DNA of 64,000 bases, from NCBI GenBank assembly GCA_940671915.1, contig CALNVZ010003426.1:18093342-18157341 (forward strand). The letters are read 5' to 3'. This document shows positions 34,078-48,500 of this stretch, piece by piece. The DNA comes from Paracentrotus lividus (lineage: Eukaryota; Echinodermata; Echinoidea; Camarodonta; Echinidae). A program made the position numbers and the translations under genes. Numbering within the stretch: position 1 is the first letter of the stretch; every line of letters starts with the position of its first letter. Below the pieces are notes generated by a model, which made no database searches, was not told where the DNA came from, and worked only from the letters and a program-made list of their open reading frames with translations.

Positions 34078-37000
34078 CTGGATCAATAGTATTGTGGAAG
34101 AAATAGAAAACAAATTATATGAGCCATATCCGAACTGAATACATTTCTCGGGCCCATTTGTCTAGCGACAATAGCGGCTGTATTATGTTTACGCATGGGC
34201 CCGATACGTTCATTGTATGAAGTCGGGCTGCGTCCGCTACTGTGAGCTGTGCCTTAAAGGGCAATTCATCCCTAAATCATTGCTGCATACATGCATAGAC
34301 GTTTCCCATTGGAACATGACTTTGTACAATTTCTTCTGATAATCCCAAATGGCAGCCCCTGTGTAGTCGAGGGAAACCATACATTTCGACAACATTTATG
34401 CATTTACTCCTTTCTGAAACATTTCCGAGTGAAATCTTGCAGACCTACAAATTTGAAAACTATCAGAATATAGGTACATTTAGTACAAGAGGTTTGGAGT
34501 TCATTTTAAGCTTTCATAATACTTACAGCAATCAGACCGCTGATGAATTGCATTTCTTTTTCACTGTGTATTGAAACCAGGTCGGCTTGGAAATCATTCC
34601 TACAGCTGGCCCATGCTGAAGCAAAAGAGGCCGCATCAGTCACGAGGAGATAGCAATGTCCCATAAATAGACGCCAGAGCTTAGGGCAATGCAGCTGGGT
34701 GGGTACAGGCAATGGTTTCTGGAACTCTATTTAAAGTCCCCGACCGGACCAAAAAATGAAATAGCCAAATTACATATAGGGTAGATGTAGGGAATACCGG
34801 CCACTTAAGCTCATTTGCTTAATTAGCACATGAAAACAATAAAATCACAAAAGAAAAGATTCTCATTGCTTAGCTACATCATTCAACTTTATTTTCCAAA
34901 AAAATTGAGGTAATCAAATATTTGTTGAGGCAGTTATATGCAAATAATGACGTCATCGTAAATTGTCCGGCATTCCCTACAGACAGTGTAGGAAATACCG
35001 GACAGTATGTTTTTACCTTTTTTTTGTATAAAGATCTGTCTGGAAGCACTGATTTGAATGTAAACCATCAACTTAACATGTTTGTATTGATTTTTATTAA
35101 CATTATTCATTTTTAGAAGATTATATGCATTTTACTACAAAATTTCAAAACACTCAGAATAACTTTATATCTCATGTCATGACATACCACAATAATAATA
35201 AAGAGAAATAGACATTTCAAAATTGTCAAACAATTTAATAAATAAATATAATACATTATATGCAACTTACTATTTGATCTACATGCTTAGCAACTCAACG
35301 GGAAGTAAAAAAAACAACCGTCCATGTGGTGTCCGGTATTCCCTACACAAAAAAAATGACTGACTACACTTTTCAACACACTGCCACCCCAATACACAGG
35401 CTTTGTACAGTGCAAACACTCCATACACGTTTGGCCCACCCTCCACACATCTCCATAATGCATGAAATAGAGGTCATGCCCCAATTCTATTTTATACCAT
35501 CACATTTTCTAAAATGTCAATTTTTACATCAGGCCATTTTTTTCAGGCTGCAAATTTTCCTACCTTGACAGATTGTGGTAGTTTTCTCGGAGATTTCTCA
35601 CTTGTTGTTGTCGAATACAGCATTCAACCTTCCCAGACAGACCACCTGACCAATAGATGCCGGTATTTCAACTCAGTTGATCTTATGTTGGCAGCTAGGG
35701 CTGGACATGTGGTGACCGTCCCATATTCCCTACTGTCCGGTATTCCCTACATCTACCCTACTATATATAATGTAATTAGGCCTATTAGGCCTAAAGTGAA
35801 AGCTAATAATATTATGCTACACAATACAACAATTCCAAGTTTAAGCATTTTTATTGTCCATCTAGAAAGTTTTTCATTAAAAAGATGATCGAACCTCAAC
35901 CAGGCATACTCGAAATATTACCCCCTTATTTAATTGCGCGGGTGATGACGTCAAAGGATGTCAAAGGAATGCTACAGCCACCTGGCAGCCAGGTATGATG
36001 GAATTTGCCCTTTCATTTCATAACAATAGAATTCTAGTACACGAGGCGTCTATTGTTCTGACATAGCAATACAAACGTGTTTTCTAAAGGCGAAACCCAA
36101 TCATGCCTGGCCGCCGGACGGACGTAGAATTCAATTAAAATCCTTTGACGTCATCGCCCGCTCCATTAATTAAGGGATAATTTTTCGAGTATTTGGGAGG
36201 GTGGCCTGGTTGAGGTTCAATAATTATGAATACTGTTATGAAAATTGAATTAAATTTTTGTGTATTTATGTTATACGCCTATTTAGCTTTTAATCTTTAA
36301 GGTATTAGCCATCGTTTAAATTTGAAAAATGAAATATGGATCACACATTTTCTTTAAATGTAGTATGGCTAATCATGAGTTAGCAGATAAATTTGATGGA
36401 CAAAATTTCAAAGATTCTCTAGACATTGTCATCTGCTGTAATGTGGGCTCTGATATATTTTAATCATATTCATAGCGTCTGATATATTTTTAATCATGTT
36501 AATAGGTGTGTTCGATCTGATTCTTTGCCATGAAAATAAAAGTGGTATTTCGCCAGAGGATGCTCCGAGATTCTGAGACGTCTCATAAACGTCATCAAGG
36601 AGGGAAAATATCATATATGAGTACATTCGTTTCACGAGCGTCAAGCGACGATGCGGAGACCCAGGAAACGTCTCTGCGATTAGTTTCAAACCCGTCTCAA
36701 ACGAGTCTGAAACCAGTCTCATAATACCACTATAAGGAGGCCTCATGCAGTCAGGTGTGTTAATTCGGAGCAGACCACTTTATGCGCAGAAAACTTTTCC
36801 ACATAACGGATTGCATCTTACTTATTTGTCACATTTTTAGTTTCAAAATGGTGACAAATTTTGGTTCCTTTTCATATTAACAAAAATGTGAAACTATTAT
36901 GTTTAAATAATGAAGATTGGATAAAGTTTAGTAGGTCAGAAATAGTATACAACATACCAATTCCTCAATCAATAGTGAACTTTTGTCCTTGCCTAAATGT

Positions 37001-40000
37001 GAAATCTTATTCAGTCATTTTTAGTATCCCCTCATATAAAAAAAAATTATAATTAAAGTCAGGTGGTATCAAGCATGCCAAGAGGTGGTCCAGGAAATGC
37101 AAAAACGAATCCACCCAATATTATTATACAGTCTTTGTCAAAAAGAAAATGGTACAGTCGGTAAAAAGTATTTAGGTATGAAATCTTCTCAAATGATGTG
37201 TGTATGTGGTACCAAGTCAAAGCCAAAAGATTCTTCTTGCTGATGCACTTTGTTTTGTATAATTTGCTTTTGTAAAACAAAAGTTATGCTAAATTTTGTG
37301 CGGCCGGATGAGCTTATCGAAATTACACACATCCATTGTTTCGGTGCGCTGAATTCATAGCTATTATGTGCGAAACCCATAGAAAAGCATGCGCAAATTA
37401 CATTTTTTCCTGATTTTAGAAAACTGGTCATATCTCAAGATCTACAGCACCAAATGGGATGAAAAAAATTGCAGAATAAAGCCTGATTTTCCTACTTTAT
37501 GGAAATATTAAACATTTTTAGAATGTGATTAATTTTCATACTTTGAAAAAATGTTTTCTACTTGTACCATTTTATTTGACACAGACTGTAGTTTAGGTGG
37601 TCGTGGTAAATATGGTTTTCATTTTCATGGAAGGGAGCGTGTGGTTATCTTACTTTAAAGACGGTGAATCTTGGGCTTACATGGGTAATTTGACACCATT
37701 GATGGATGTTTATCCAATAACAGGTGTTTTCCATCACCTGATTTTTATGACCACTGCCAGAGTACCATCCGCGGGACCCGGACGGCGTATTGTATCAGTC
37801 GTTTTGATAAATTCTGTTTGAGCTGCACGCGATTTATATTTTCCAAACCGTTTACAAATTAATTACTAAAATAAGCCTTGAACGTGCACTAAAATGTCCT
37901 AGTTTGGTTCATTTAAATTAGGAAACAAGTTGTCGCTGTCAATAATACTAGCCGAGTGTAGTCAGGCAGCCAGCTCGGTTTGGGTTAGCTGAACGAGGTA
38001 CCAGTAGTAAAGTATTGGAATATATGGGGAGGAATCCTACATTTACTAAACCCAACGTCTGGCAGTGCATCTCTGCTGCATAAGGTCCCTACAGCCGGGG
38101 GCGTCCAAAATGAGTGCCCATTTTACAAAAAAAAAAAATCTATTTTGAATAAAAATAGCAGAATTCATTTTCTAAACACACTAACTTTGATGTCAAAATA
38201 AAGAGTATTAAATTGTCTTAACGCTTGTGTCATTTTGAAATCAGACTGAAATCGAAAACTGTGAAAGTTTTGATGAAGAAATGTTTTTTTCTCACTTTTT
38301 TACGAAAATATTTTTTTTCCCTTTTTCAATAATTTTTAATAAATAGTTGTATAAAACATTGATGTTTGTAACTTTTCTAAAAACTACCTACGTGCATGTG
38401 AATAATGCTGTAAAAATAAGGGAGTTATATCTTATTCCGATAAAGAATTATGATGAGCTAAAGTCAGGAACGCAATATAGACAAAAATCAACAATTTGCC
38501 CCGTATCGAAGAAGAATCCCATACCCGTACGTGTATTAGGAAAGGCCGATAACATGCGATAGCTTTTAGCAGACAAAACAAGTATCGAAAACTTGTACGC
38601 AATGTTCCGCATTTTTGGCACTTTTGTTTGCCTACTCACAGCCATCGCATCCAATCAGCTTTTCATAATACACGTGTGGGTATTGTGTTATTCTCAGTCA
38701 CGGGGCAAATTGTTGAATTTTGTCTATATTGCGTTCCTGACTTTATCTAATCATAATTCTTTATCGGAATAAGATATAACTTCCTTCTTTTTACAGCATC
38801 ATTCACATGCACGTAGGTAGTTTTTAGAAAAGTTACAAACATCAATGTTTTATACAACTATTTATTAAAAATTATTGAAAAAAAGGGAAAAAAATATTTT
38901 CGTAAAAAAGTGAGAAAAAAACATTTCGTCATTAAAACTCTCACTGTTTTCGATTTCAATATGATTTCAAAATAGCACAAGCGTTAAGACAATTTAATAC
39001 TCTTTATTTTGACATCAAATTAAGTGTGTTTAGAAAATGACTTTTGCTATTTTTATTAAAAATAAAAATTTTTGTAAAATGGGCACTCATTTTGGACGCC
39101 CCCGGCTGTGGAGACCTTATGCAGCAGAGATGCACTGCCAGACGTTGGGTTAAGTAAATGTGGGATTCCTCCCCATATATTCCAATACTTCACTACTGGT
39201 ACCTCGTTTAGCTAACCCAAACCGAGCTGGCTGCCTGACTAGTGGTATGAGGAGCAGACTCTCATCCAGAGGACTTGAGTTCGACTCCCAAGATTTTTTA
39301 TTTTTTTATTTTTTATTTTTAATTTTTTTTTAGATGCTCTAAATGAATAGATCTTACATGAATAAATAGGATCCATTAATAAAACCTATAGTTCAGAGAC
39401 GAATTTTGATCCAAAATATTATTTTCATTTTGTACACCCATAATACACCCATAAGAAGAGAAATTACACTCATTTGAAAGTGATATTGATGGTCCATGGA
39501 TTGGGGAACGATATGAAATGCTAAGTCCTAGATAAACATCTAAAAAGACCAAAGTGGTCTTTCCTGCCACACCCCCCCCCCAATATATAAATATAATATA
39601 AATAAACAAAAGTATATTTCAGGACAGAGTTTGAGATCTGACCCTAGACAGTATAACTTTCTCGTATAGTCTCATCAGGAACCTTTTAGGGGCCCTGGCG
39701 CGGGCCGCAGGAAAGTCGCACGGGAACCGTATTGCAAGAGGCCTGTCAATATATTATTTGGAGGACTCACTGAAAAACACGGGCGGAGCCCGCTCGGCTA
39801 CCAGCAGAAACCCGTACGGCTACCGGCAGAACCCCGCTCGGGTCCCTTTGGTGACTCCACGGGTTTTCTACGGCTTACCGGGTTGAGAAAAACGCCGGGA
39901 AAATCGAAAGCACGCAGTCGATCTTCCCGGCTCCCCTACATTTAAAGCATAACTAGTGGAAAATGTTCTGGTGTGCACATAAAATCGTAAGGGAGTCGGC

Positions 40001-43000
40001 CGCGAATCGCACATAAAGGTTAAAGTGTCTTTTCCTACTCACCGTACGGACCCCGGAATAGAAGCTTTTGGGGAAAGGAGGTATGACACAATAGTGGTCT
40101 CTATCCAGGTCGCCCTGAGGGTAAATCTCGTGCGAAAAAAAATTGGAACCGCACTGTAGAGAAATTATAAAAACGACTGATTCCCTCGCCGTACGGGTCC
40201 CCGGTCACGAACTGTGATCGAGGCATAATGCCTTGAATATTCCACCCATCGCTCCATCTGGTAAAGTCATTAAATCTTACTTTCCCTAGCCCGATGATGC
40301 CCTAAGCTGTCTATGGTAAACAACTTGTTTTGCTGTGGTCAAGAAATTTACCTTCAAGACAGGTATCCCATGTGCTTTTCACCAAGTCTGGGGTCAGCAA
40401 ATTTTGTTCCACTCCTCATGAAAGCTCAAGCCCCTATGGCTTTAATTGTTTGGTATTAAATAAGAAGATGAATGAAATGCTTACCACACACGAGTCCGTG
40501 GAACTGGGTAGGACAGGTACATTGAAAACCGGTCAGTGTCTCCAAGCATGTCCCCCCATTATTGCAGGGGGATGAAAGGCAGTCTGTAGTGAATAGTTGA
40601 CATCAAATCAATGTTTAATTAAATACAATGCTTTCTACGAAGGAAACTAGTTGTAAGACATTTTAAATTTAAAAAAAGAGAACATTTTGAACCATTATTC
40701 TATAAGTTTCAATCATAAATCTCTCGTGATACAACCCTTGGGTCATTATTGTGGTTTATAATAATATGGAAATTGCCCAAAATGGTTGATTTTATACTTT
40801 GTTTTTCCTAAACCACATCATGACGCGTGCATTTACTAGAAACAATTTGAATAAGGCTACATGCCTTGGACTTGTTTGTTCCTCAGTGTTTCATCTGAAT
40901 ACGTCATGATTGAGGTGAAGTCTTGTCTACACATGTTAAATAAACCCATTTTCTAAAAATTGAGTCCATGATGTTTTATGGTTTAAGGGGGAAATCGCGT
41001 CTCGGAAGAAATATGAGATTAAAGAATTGAGCAATTTTGCTCCTGTTGCAGCTTAAAGTGGTTAAAAAGGAGCCCGTGAGCTCTGCCAATAATTAATGCG
41101 ATAGCGAACAATTATGCATTTTCTACCAGGCGCTGAGAGTCTTGCCCGTTGGTCCGTCGGTTGTCGCTTCGGATTCTCAAAGAGGCGGAGTATACTTTAA
41201 GTTGGAGGTGACTAGGCCTAATAATGTTCAATAAATTCTGCCGAGGGCTCTGACGGTTACTGGTCGATCGATGAGTTAAAAGCAGATCGGCTTTCGTGAG
41301 GCGCCTGCTTCTTTTGCTGCGCCCTACACTGTTAGAAAAAATTAAACAAGTTGTTTAAAATCTTAAACAACTGCGTGTTAACCGGTGAATTGCACAGCGT
41401 TGTTTAAAAACTAAGCAACCTGTAGTTGTTTAAAACTCTAACACTCTTGTTGTTTAAAAGTTTAAACGATCTGTTGTTTAATGGTTGTTTAAAATATCAA
41501 TAGTATTGTTTAACGCTTCTCTCCAAAAATAAAAACGCTCCAACTTTTGGTTAACGCGGCCTGGTATCGAACTCACGACCCTTCGATTATAAAGCATACG
41601 CTCTATCCACTGAGCCAACACATCAGTACATACATGTGTGAGGCATAAGTCCTTCACCATGATTAAAATGTTGCACCGATTTTACCTTCCATGTAACGAG
41701 TGATGCCATTAGCTCATGACTATCACGTGACATTTGCCTCGGCCTGTTTAAACAAAACTGTTTAATATCTAAACTCTAATCTCTAAACAGGTCTTTTTTT
41801 AAGGCTTTAACCTCGCTTTTCCGGTTTTAAACAACAATGTTTAAATATCAAACAAGAATGTTTAACTTTTAAACCAACATTTTTTTTAAACAGCGAAATT
41901 TTTAAACCGCGTTCTAACAGTGTATCTACAATCTGTGTCAAAAAGAATGGTACAGTCGGGGAAAATCATTTAGGAATAAAATCTTTCAAAATGCTATGTA
42001 TATATATGGTATCAAATTAAAGCTAATATATTTATCTTGCTGATGCAATTTATTTCAAATAATTTGGTTTTGTAGAACAAAAGATATGCCAATTTCTGTG
42101 TGAAGACAAGGGAATTGGCTCCGCGCAAACCTATTGTTCTTTTTGGTTCATTTTGGCATCTTATGTTCGAAATCTACACAACGGAATGGCACGGCGTGCG
42201 CAAAATAAATTTTCGTTGATTGCAGAAAACTAATCATATCTGAAGATCTACAGCACCAAATGGGATAAAACAAAAAATTGCACAAGAAAGCTTATTGTTC
42301 CTGCTTTATTATGGAAATAACAAGCAATATTAGGTTGTGACTACCCTTTATACCACAAAAAAAAGTTTCCCAATTGTACCATTTTATTTGACACAGACTG
42401 TATAGTCTCACTAACCAGGCGCTGTTCAGCTAACACATCAGAACTACCTGCTTGATTGATTTTTCGCTAGTTGCCGGGTGATGATCAAATTCTAGCAGTG
42501 TCCGAGCAGACTGTAAATCGATCGGTAGCCGCCCGGCATTTGTGACCATAGCATGTCATGAAACAAATATTTAGTGATTCTCATTGAAAACTGTTATAAG
42601 CTACTGAAATGCTTGCATCTGATCGGCTGGGAGCACTTTGTCGGCTAAGGGTGGTATCTCACTTCGGGGAAACAAAATTGAGACAGATTTGCCAGCATGG
42701 CATTGCACTAGATTTGTCTCCTCTGTATCCGCGACGGATTTTTTTTTGTGCCACAGGAGACAGATCTAGTACAATGCCATGCTGGCTAATCCGTCTTTTA
42801 TGCCACGTAACCTTCTGTACGTGGCACAAAAGATTTCGTCGCAGAAAAAGCTAGTACAATGCCATGCTGGCAAATCTGTCTCAATTTTGTTTCCGCGAAG
42901 TGAGATACCACCCTTAAATGCAAGTCCTTTCATGAAACGCCCCCAGATAGCGACTGTAAATTTGCTAGTTATCACAGCAACGATCGCCTCCTGCGGGAAA

Positions 43001-45532
43001 GTTATGGCGCATAAAGTGTTTTAAGCATTTATCGTTACATTAAACCAATGCTACTAGTGTAGATGGAAGCAGTTGCTACCTTGTCTGGAATGGGTTAAGG
43101 TGGCGTCACACTGTTCCGAAGTTGAGCAAAGATGGACACACGAAATGTGAATTGTTAGGGTTCGTGCGAATTCAGCCCCGAATCCCAACAGCCAAACAAG
43201 AGCCAAATCGAGAACGATGTCTACAAATCTACAATTACAATTACAATTAGGCCTACACGATTGCACTCGAACAACGCACGAAGGGTACACGAATGACCCG
43301 ATGCCTTTGACCATGATCAGAGCAAAATTTTAAATTTAAATTTCCACGACCGCGTGCCCATCGTTGCTCAACTTCGTGACAGTGTGACGCGGGCTGAAAG
43401 GTGGCGTTACACTGTCCTAAGGTTAAGCAAAGATGCACACACGAAATGCGAAATGTTAGGGTTTGGGCGAAGTCAGCCCCGACCTTAGTCAACAGCCAAA
43501 CAATAGCCAAAACGAGAACGATGTCTACAGAAGGTTACACGATGGCACTCGAACAACACACGAAGCCTGGCCCGATTTTCCATGATCGTGTGTCCATCTT
43601 TGCTAAACTTCGGGACAGTGTGACGCCATCTTATAGGAAAAGGGAGTTGAGAGACGGGTCTAGGCCGAGGTACCTGGTATGTCGCATCGTAGTCGCTGGT
43701 TGACATTCTGCAATCCAGGAATATCTTTCAACCACCAAACATCCTCATTGGCTACTGATTTCGGTACCATGGTAACGGTGTCTCCATTCTCCAGAGTAGT
43801 GACGTCACATGATATTTTAGGACATCCGTCATGCAGTTGACTTCCGGAAATCTGCCGAACAACTGTTTTGTGATTGCAATGTAACTTTTTGTTTTGAGTG
43901 ATATTCTCTGGACTATTTTTCATTTTGTTTTAATTCTGTCTATTTATTGTTTTCTTTTCCTTAATGAAAGAGTTTTCTACAAATTGAGTATTGAGTATTG
44001 AGTATTTATTATCCAAATACATTATTACAAAGAATATGAACATGGTATGTGATAACATCATAGGATAAATGGTATCAGAAAAATAGCATAAATGTTAATC
44101 GGGTCTGGTACCTGGCAGACATTGTACTTACACATGTATGTTGATATAATATATAACATTCATAGAATTATCTTCAAACTTCTTATGATTAAAAAAGAAC
44201 GTATTTACAATATTAACAATATGAGCTAACTTGCATAGTTAAGATTATATGAAGTGATATTAGTTAAGGTAATAAATATGTTTTTCTTAATACACCAGGA
44301 TAATTCAAGACAAACAAAATAACAAAAGCTATTCATGATCAATTCGTAATATATGTTCATAGGGATTTACGAAAGGATTGTAAGGATCTACTGTCGCGAA
44401 TTGGCGTTGGCAGTTCATTCCAAAATGTTGCACCAATAAAAGAAAACGAGAATATTACATAGTTGGCTTTCACTTTAGGCAAATATAGACTATGTCTCTG
44501 ATTATGCCTTGTATCATACTGATGTGAAACAAAGTTGCAGTAAACGAAGCATTTGAATATAAGGAAGCTGTAATGGGTGTGTTCCTGGATCTTAAAAAAG
44601 CATTCGATTGTATCGATCATAACATACTCCTAAATAAACTTCAATATTATGGTATTAGAGGAACCCCTTTGAAATTAATGCAAAGTTATCTTAACGATCG
44701 TAAACAATTTACAGTATTCAACTCAAAATCATCAAATATGAAGACTATAACATGCGGGGTCCCACAAGGGTCAATTCTGGGCCCGCTCCTTTTTCTGGTA
44801 TATATCAATGATTTGCATTCTTGTTCCGATATTTCTAAACTTATATTATTTGCTGACGATACGAATATTTTTAAAAAAAACAATAATATACACAATTTAA
44901 ACCGTACCATGAATATTGAATTGTCAAAATTTAACAAGTGGTTTAAAGCTAATAAATTGGTATTGAACATACAAAAAAACCCACTATATGATATTTGGTA
45001 ATATGAATATTGGTTTAAATGATATTAGAGTATAGATAGTAAACAAATTGAACATGTAAAAACTGTTAAATTTCTTGGTATTAATACAGTGCGTATCAAT
45101 AAAAACGGGACAGTTTTGAAAAGTCTGTCAAAGTTTTGTTTTAAATCAGGATGTCTATATTTTTATGTTAATATATGCTCTGAAGTCTTATCTTTCAAAT
45201 GCAATTAAAAAATATGAGTTTCGTTCATGCTTGAGTACACACAGAACATTTTTGTCGGGGGCTCAAAAAACGGCTTGCGCACAAAATGGAAAAATTGAGA
45301 ATTACGATCATCAGACTTCTTGCTAATCAGCAGTCTTCCACTAATTTTTTTCTTTATCATTGCTATCTTTTTTTCGAATTATGATTTAAAATTCATTTAC
45401 AAAGCTTTTCATTTACTTTTAATTGTTTTGTTTTTGTTTTCATTTTAATATGTTATCTTTTTACAAAAAAAAATTTGTTTTTTGTCAACCCATAAGAAAG
45501 GGGATTTGGTTGGTTGTTTAATTGATTGTTTA

Positions 45533-45564
<32 letters not shown>

Positions 45565-48500
45565 CTTTGATTAATTGTTTCGTTCATGCCTGAGTGAACA
45601 CGGAAAATTTTTGTCAGAGGTTCAAAAAAAAAAAAAGATTAAATTCAAAGGGTATTATTTATTCTGAATCATTATTCTGAATCAGGTACTCCCATTCGGA
45701 TTGATTGTTACTTTTCACTGATCAATGATTATGTTAGTCTTTTGAGTCGATTTCCTATGATTCTTCCAGCGATTTAATCAATCATTTGAACAATCTATCA
45801 AAAGTAATCGATCAATCATTCAAAGAAACAAATTAATTAATCAAATGATCAATCGTTCAAAATGGTCAATGTATCAAACCTTCATTCAATCAATCGATCA
45901 ATTAATAAATAAATCTAATCAATCAACCAGCCAAATCCCCTTTCTTGGGTTGACAAGATATTTTATCTTATTTATTTATTTATTTATTTTTAGTTTGAAG
46001 GAATATTCAATGCCAAAAGATAGCATGTTAACATATGGGGGAAAAAAAACAAAAACAAAAACAATTCAATTAAATAAATAGATTTGTAAATGAATTTTGA
46101 TAGCAAAATTCGAAAATAATGGCAAAGATAATGAAACGGTAAAGAGTAAGTCTGCTGATTAGCAAAAAGTCTGATGATCGTATTTCTCATTTCTTCCATT
46201 TTGTGCGCAAGCCTTTTTTTGAGCCCCCGACAAAAACATTCTGTGTGCGCTCAAGCTTGAACGAAACTTATTATTTTAAATGGCATTTGAAAGATAAGAC
46301 TTCAGAGCATCTATTAACATTAAAATATAGACATCATAATTTGAAACGAAATTTTGACAGACTTTTCAAAAGTGTCCTGTTTTTATTGATACACCCTGTA
46401 TAGATGATTATATAAAGTGGAAAAGTCATGTTAAAAAAATATCAAATCAAATGTCTAAATATATTGGTGTCCTAAATAGATTAAGAGAATTTGTACCTCA
46501 AAATATATTATTAATGTTGTATAATGCATTAATTTTGCCAAACCTGAATTATGGAATAATCTTGTGGGGGTTAGGTAGCAAATATCTTCTTGAGAGTTTA
46601 TTGAAATTGCAAAAAAGAATAGTAAGAATAATTACCAACTCTGATTTTCGAAGTCATTCAACGCCTCTCTTCAAGAAACTTCATATTCTTACTGTGTACA
46701 AACTTCATAACTATAATTTAGGTATCTTTATGTTTTTGTACAACAAGAATCTATTACCAAAAGTTTTTAATTCAATTTTTCGAAAAAACGAAAGCTTTCA
46801 TAATCATAATACAAGAAAGAGACTGGATTATCGAGCCAATTATGGTAAAACTTCCTTTTCTAGATCAGTAGTAACATATAAGGGTCCTATACTATGGAAT
46901 AATATACCAGATAATATAAAAAATACAAATACATTAAACTCTTTTAAACGTAAGTTTAAAGAGTATTTACTGCTAAATGAATCGTAATAAGATATATCCA
47001 TTTGTGCTTTGGGAAAGGGTTAGGTTATTTTGTTTCCTCCATTATTTTTGTTAGGTATACATACTTATGTACTATGTCAATGTAGTCTTATGTGTATTGG
47101 GATCATGTGTATAAGTTTTTTTAAAAACTTTTTATGATCCCACCACATTACCATTAATTTCTTTGTAAATTTCTTTGTATATATGCTGTATTGTTGGTTA
47201 ATTGCTTTATATATGTTTTTAATGAATGTGGAAATAAAATTCAATTCAATTCAATTCAATTGCATGAGGCAGTTTGTCGTTCGTAAGGTTAAACATGAAT
47301 GAGCAAACACCGAGCTTGTGTAACTGAAAAATATTGAGAATTTATAGGTCTTCAAATAATGGTCTTGAGGGAGTAATGAATAGGCTAAACATAACTCCAA
47401 ATTTTATTGTCCGAAACAAAGATGACCGGATATTTGTTTTGCCCCTTTTCTCGTGGGCCCGGCAGCCGCTGAGCAGCGCCAGAAGGACGTTGCTCTATCC
47501 CCCTCTTGTTGAACGCCAAACAGGGAAGCAGCAACTACCATAATGGCACGTACAGCCATTTTCTGACTTACATGCAGTCCTTTCAAATTAGATTCATAAG
47601 GGTGCTATCTCACTCCGCGGAGACGTCTCCGCGACAGAATAGAAATTTCGTCTCCGCGACGGATAAATAGTCTCCGAGACGTCTCGGAGACGTCTCCTGA
47701 ATTTCGGAGAAGGATTTTATTTTCACAAATTGTCGCGGAGACGTCTCGGAGAAGTCTCGAAGACGTCTCTAATACTATTTAAAAAATTAGAAAGAGTGTT
47801 GGTCCTAAAAGAGATCCTTGAGGGACTCCACATGAAATCAATTTTTTTTCTAAGACAATTTTCCATCAGAGTTGACAAATTGATATCTATTGCTTAAATA
47901 ATTTTTAAGCCATTTGAGTGCTAGGCCTCCGGCGGGCAGTTCTTACCTCATAATATTCTAGTTTACTGCATAATATGTCATGATTTATTGTATCAAAACC
48001 TTTCTTAAAATCAATAAATACTCCTAAAGTTATTTAACCTTCATCTAGTGATTTAGACATATAATTGGCTAAACTAGCTAATGATAACCTGGTACTATAT
48101 TTTTTCTAAAGCCATACTGTTCGTCATAGAACAACTTTTGTTTCTCAAAATAATTTAGTAGCCTCTTATTCACAAGCTTTTCAAATATTTTCCCCAATAG
48201 CGGCAAAATTGATATAGGCCTATAATTACCTAAAATATCCTTTTCGCCTCTCTTAAAAACAGATGTAACTTTTGCAATTTTCATATTGTCAGGGAAAGCC
48301 CCTTGTGTAAATGACATATTAAAAACATAAGATAATGGAAAAGCAATTATATCAGCTGCATCATTCAATAACTGGGCAATGATGTCAAATCCAAATGATT
48401 TTTTAACATTTAAATGATCGAGCTGTGCTTTTGTCTCCAATGGTGTAAAAGGATTCCAGAACATAGATCCCCCATCATGCTTCTTGATATATTCGTGAAA

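Noticed and set aside
37597-37821. Small gene or extra exon on the plus strand (74 codons)
   Set aside because: No recognisable domain or neighbouring exon; frame is antisense to the lectin gene and squeezed between two mobile elements.
40330-40575. 81-codon plus-strand frame
   Set aside because: Shadow of the EGF exon on the opposite strand.
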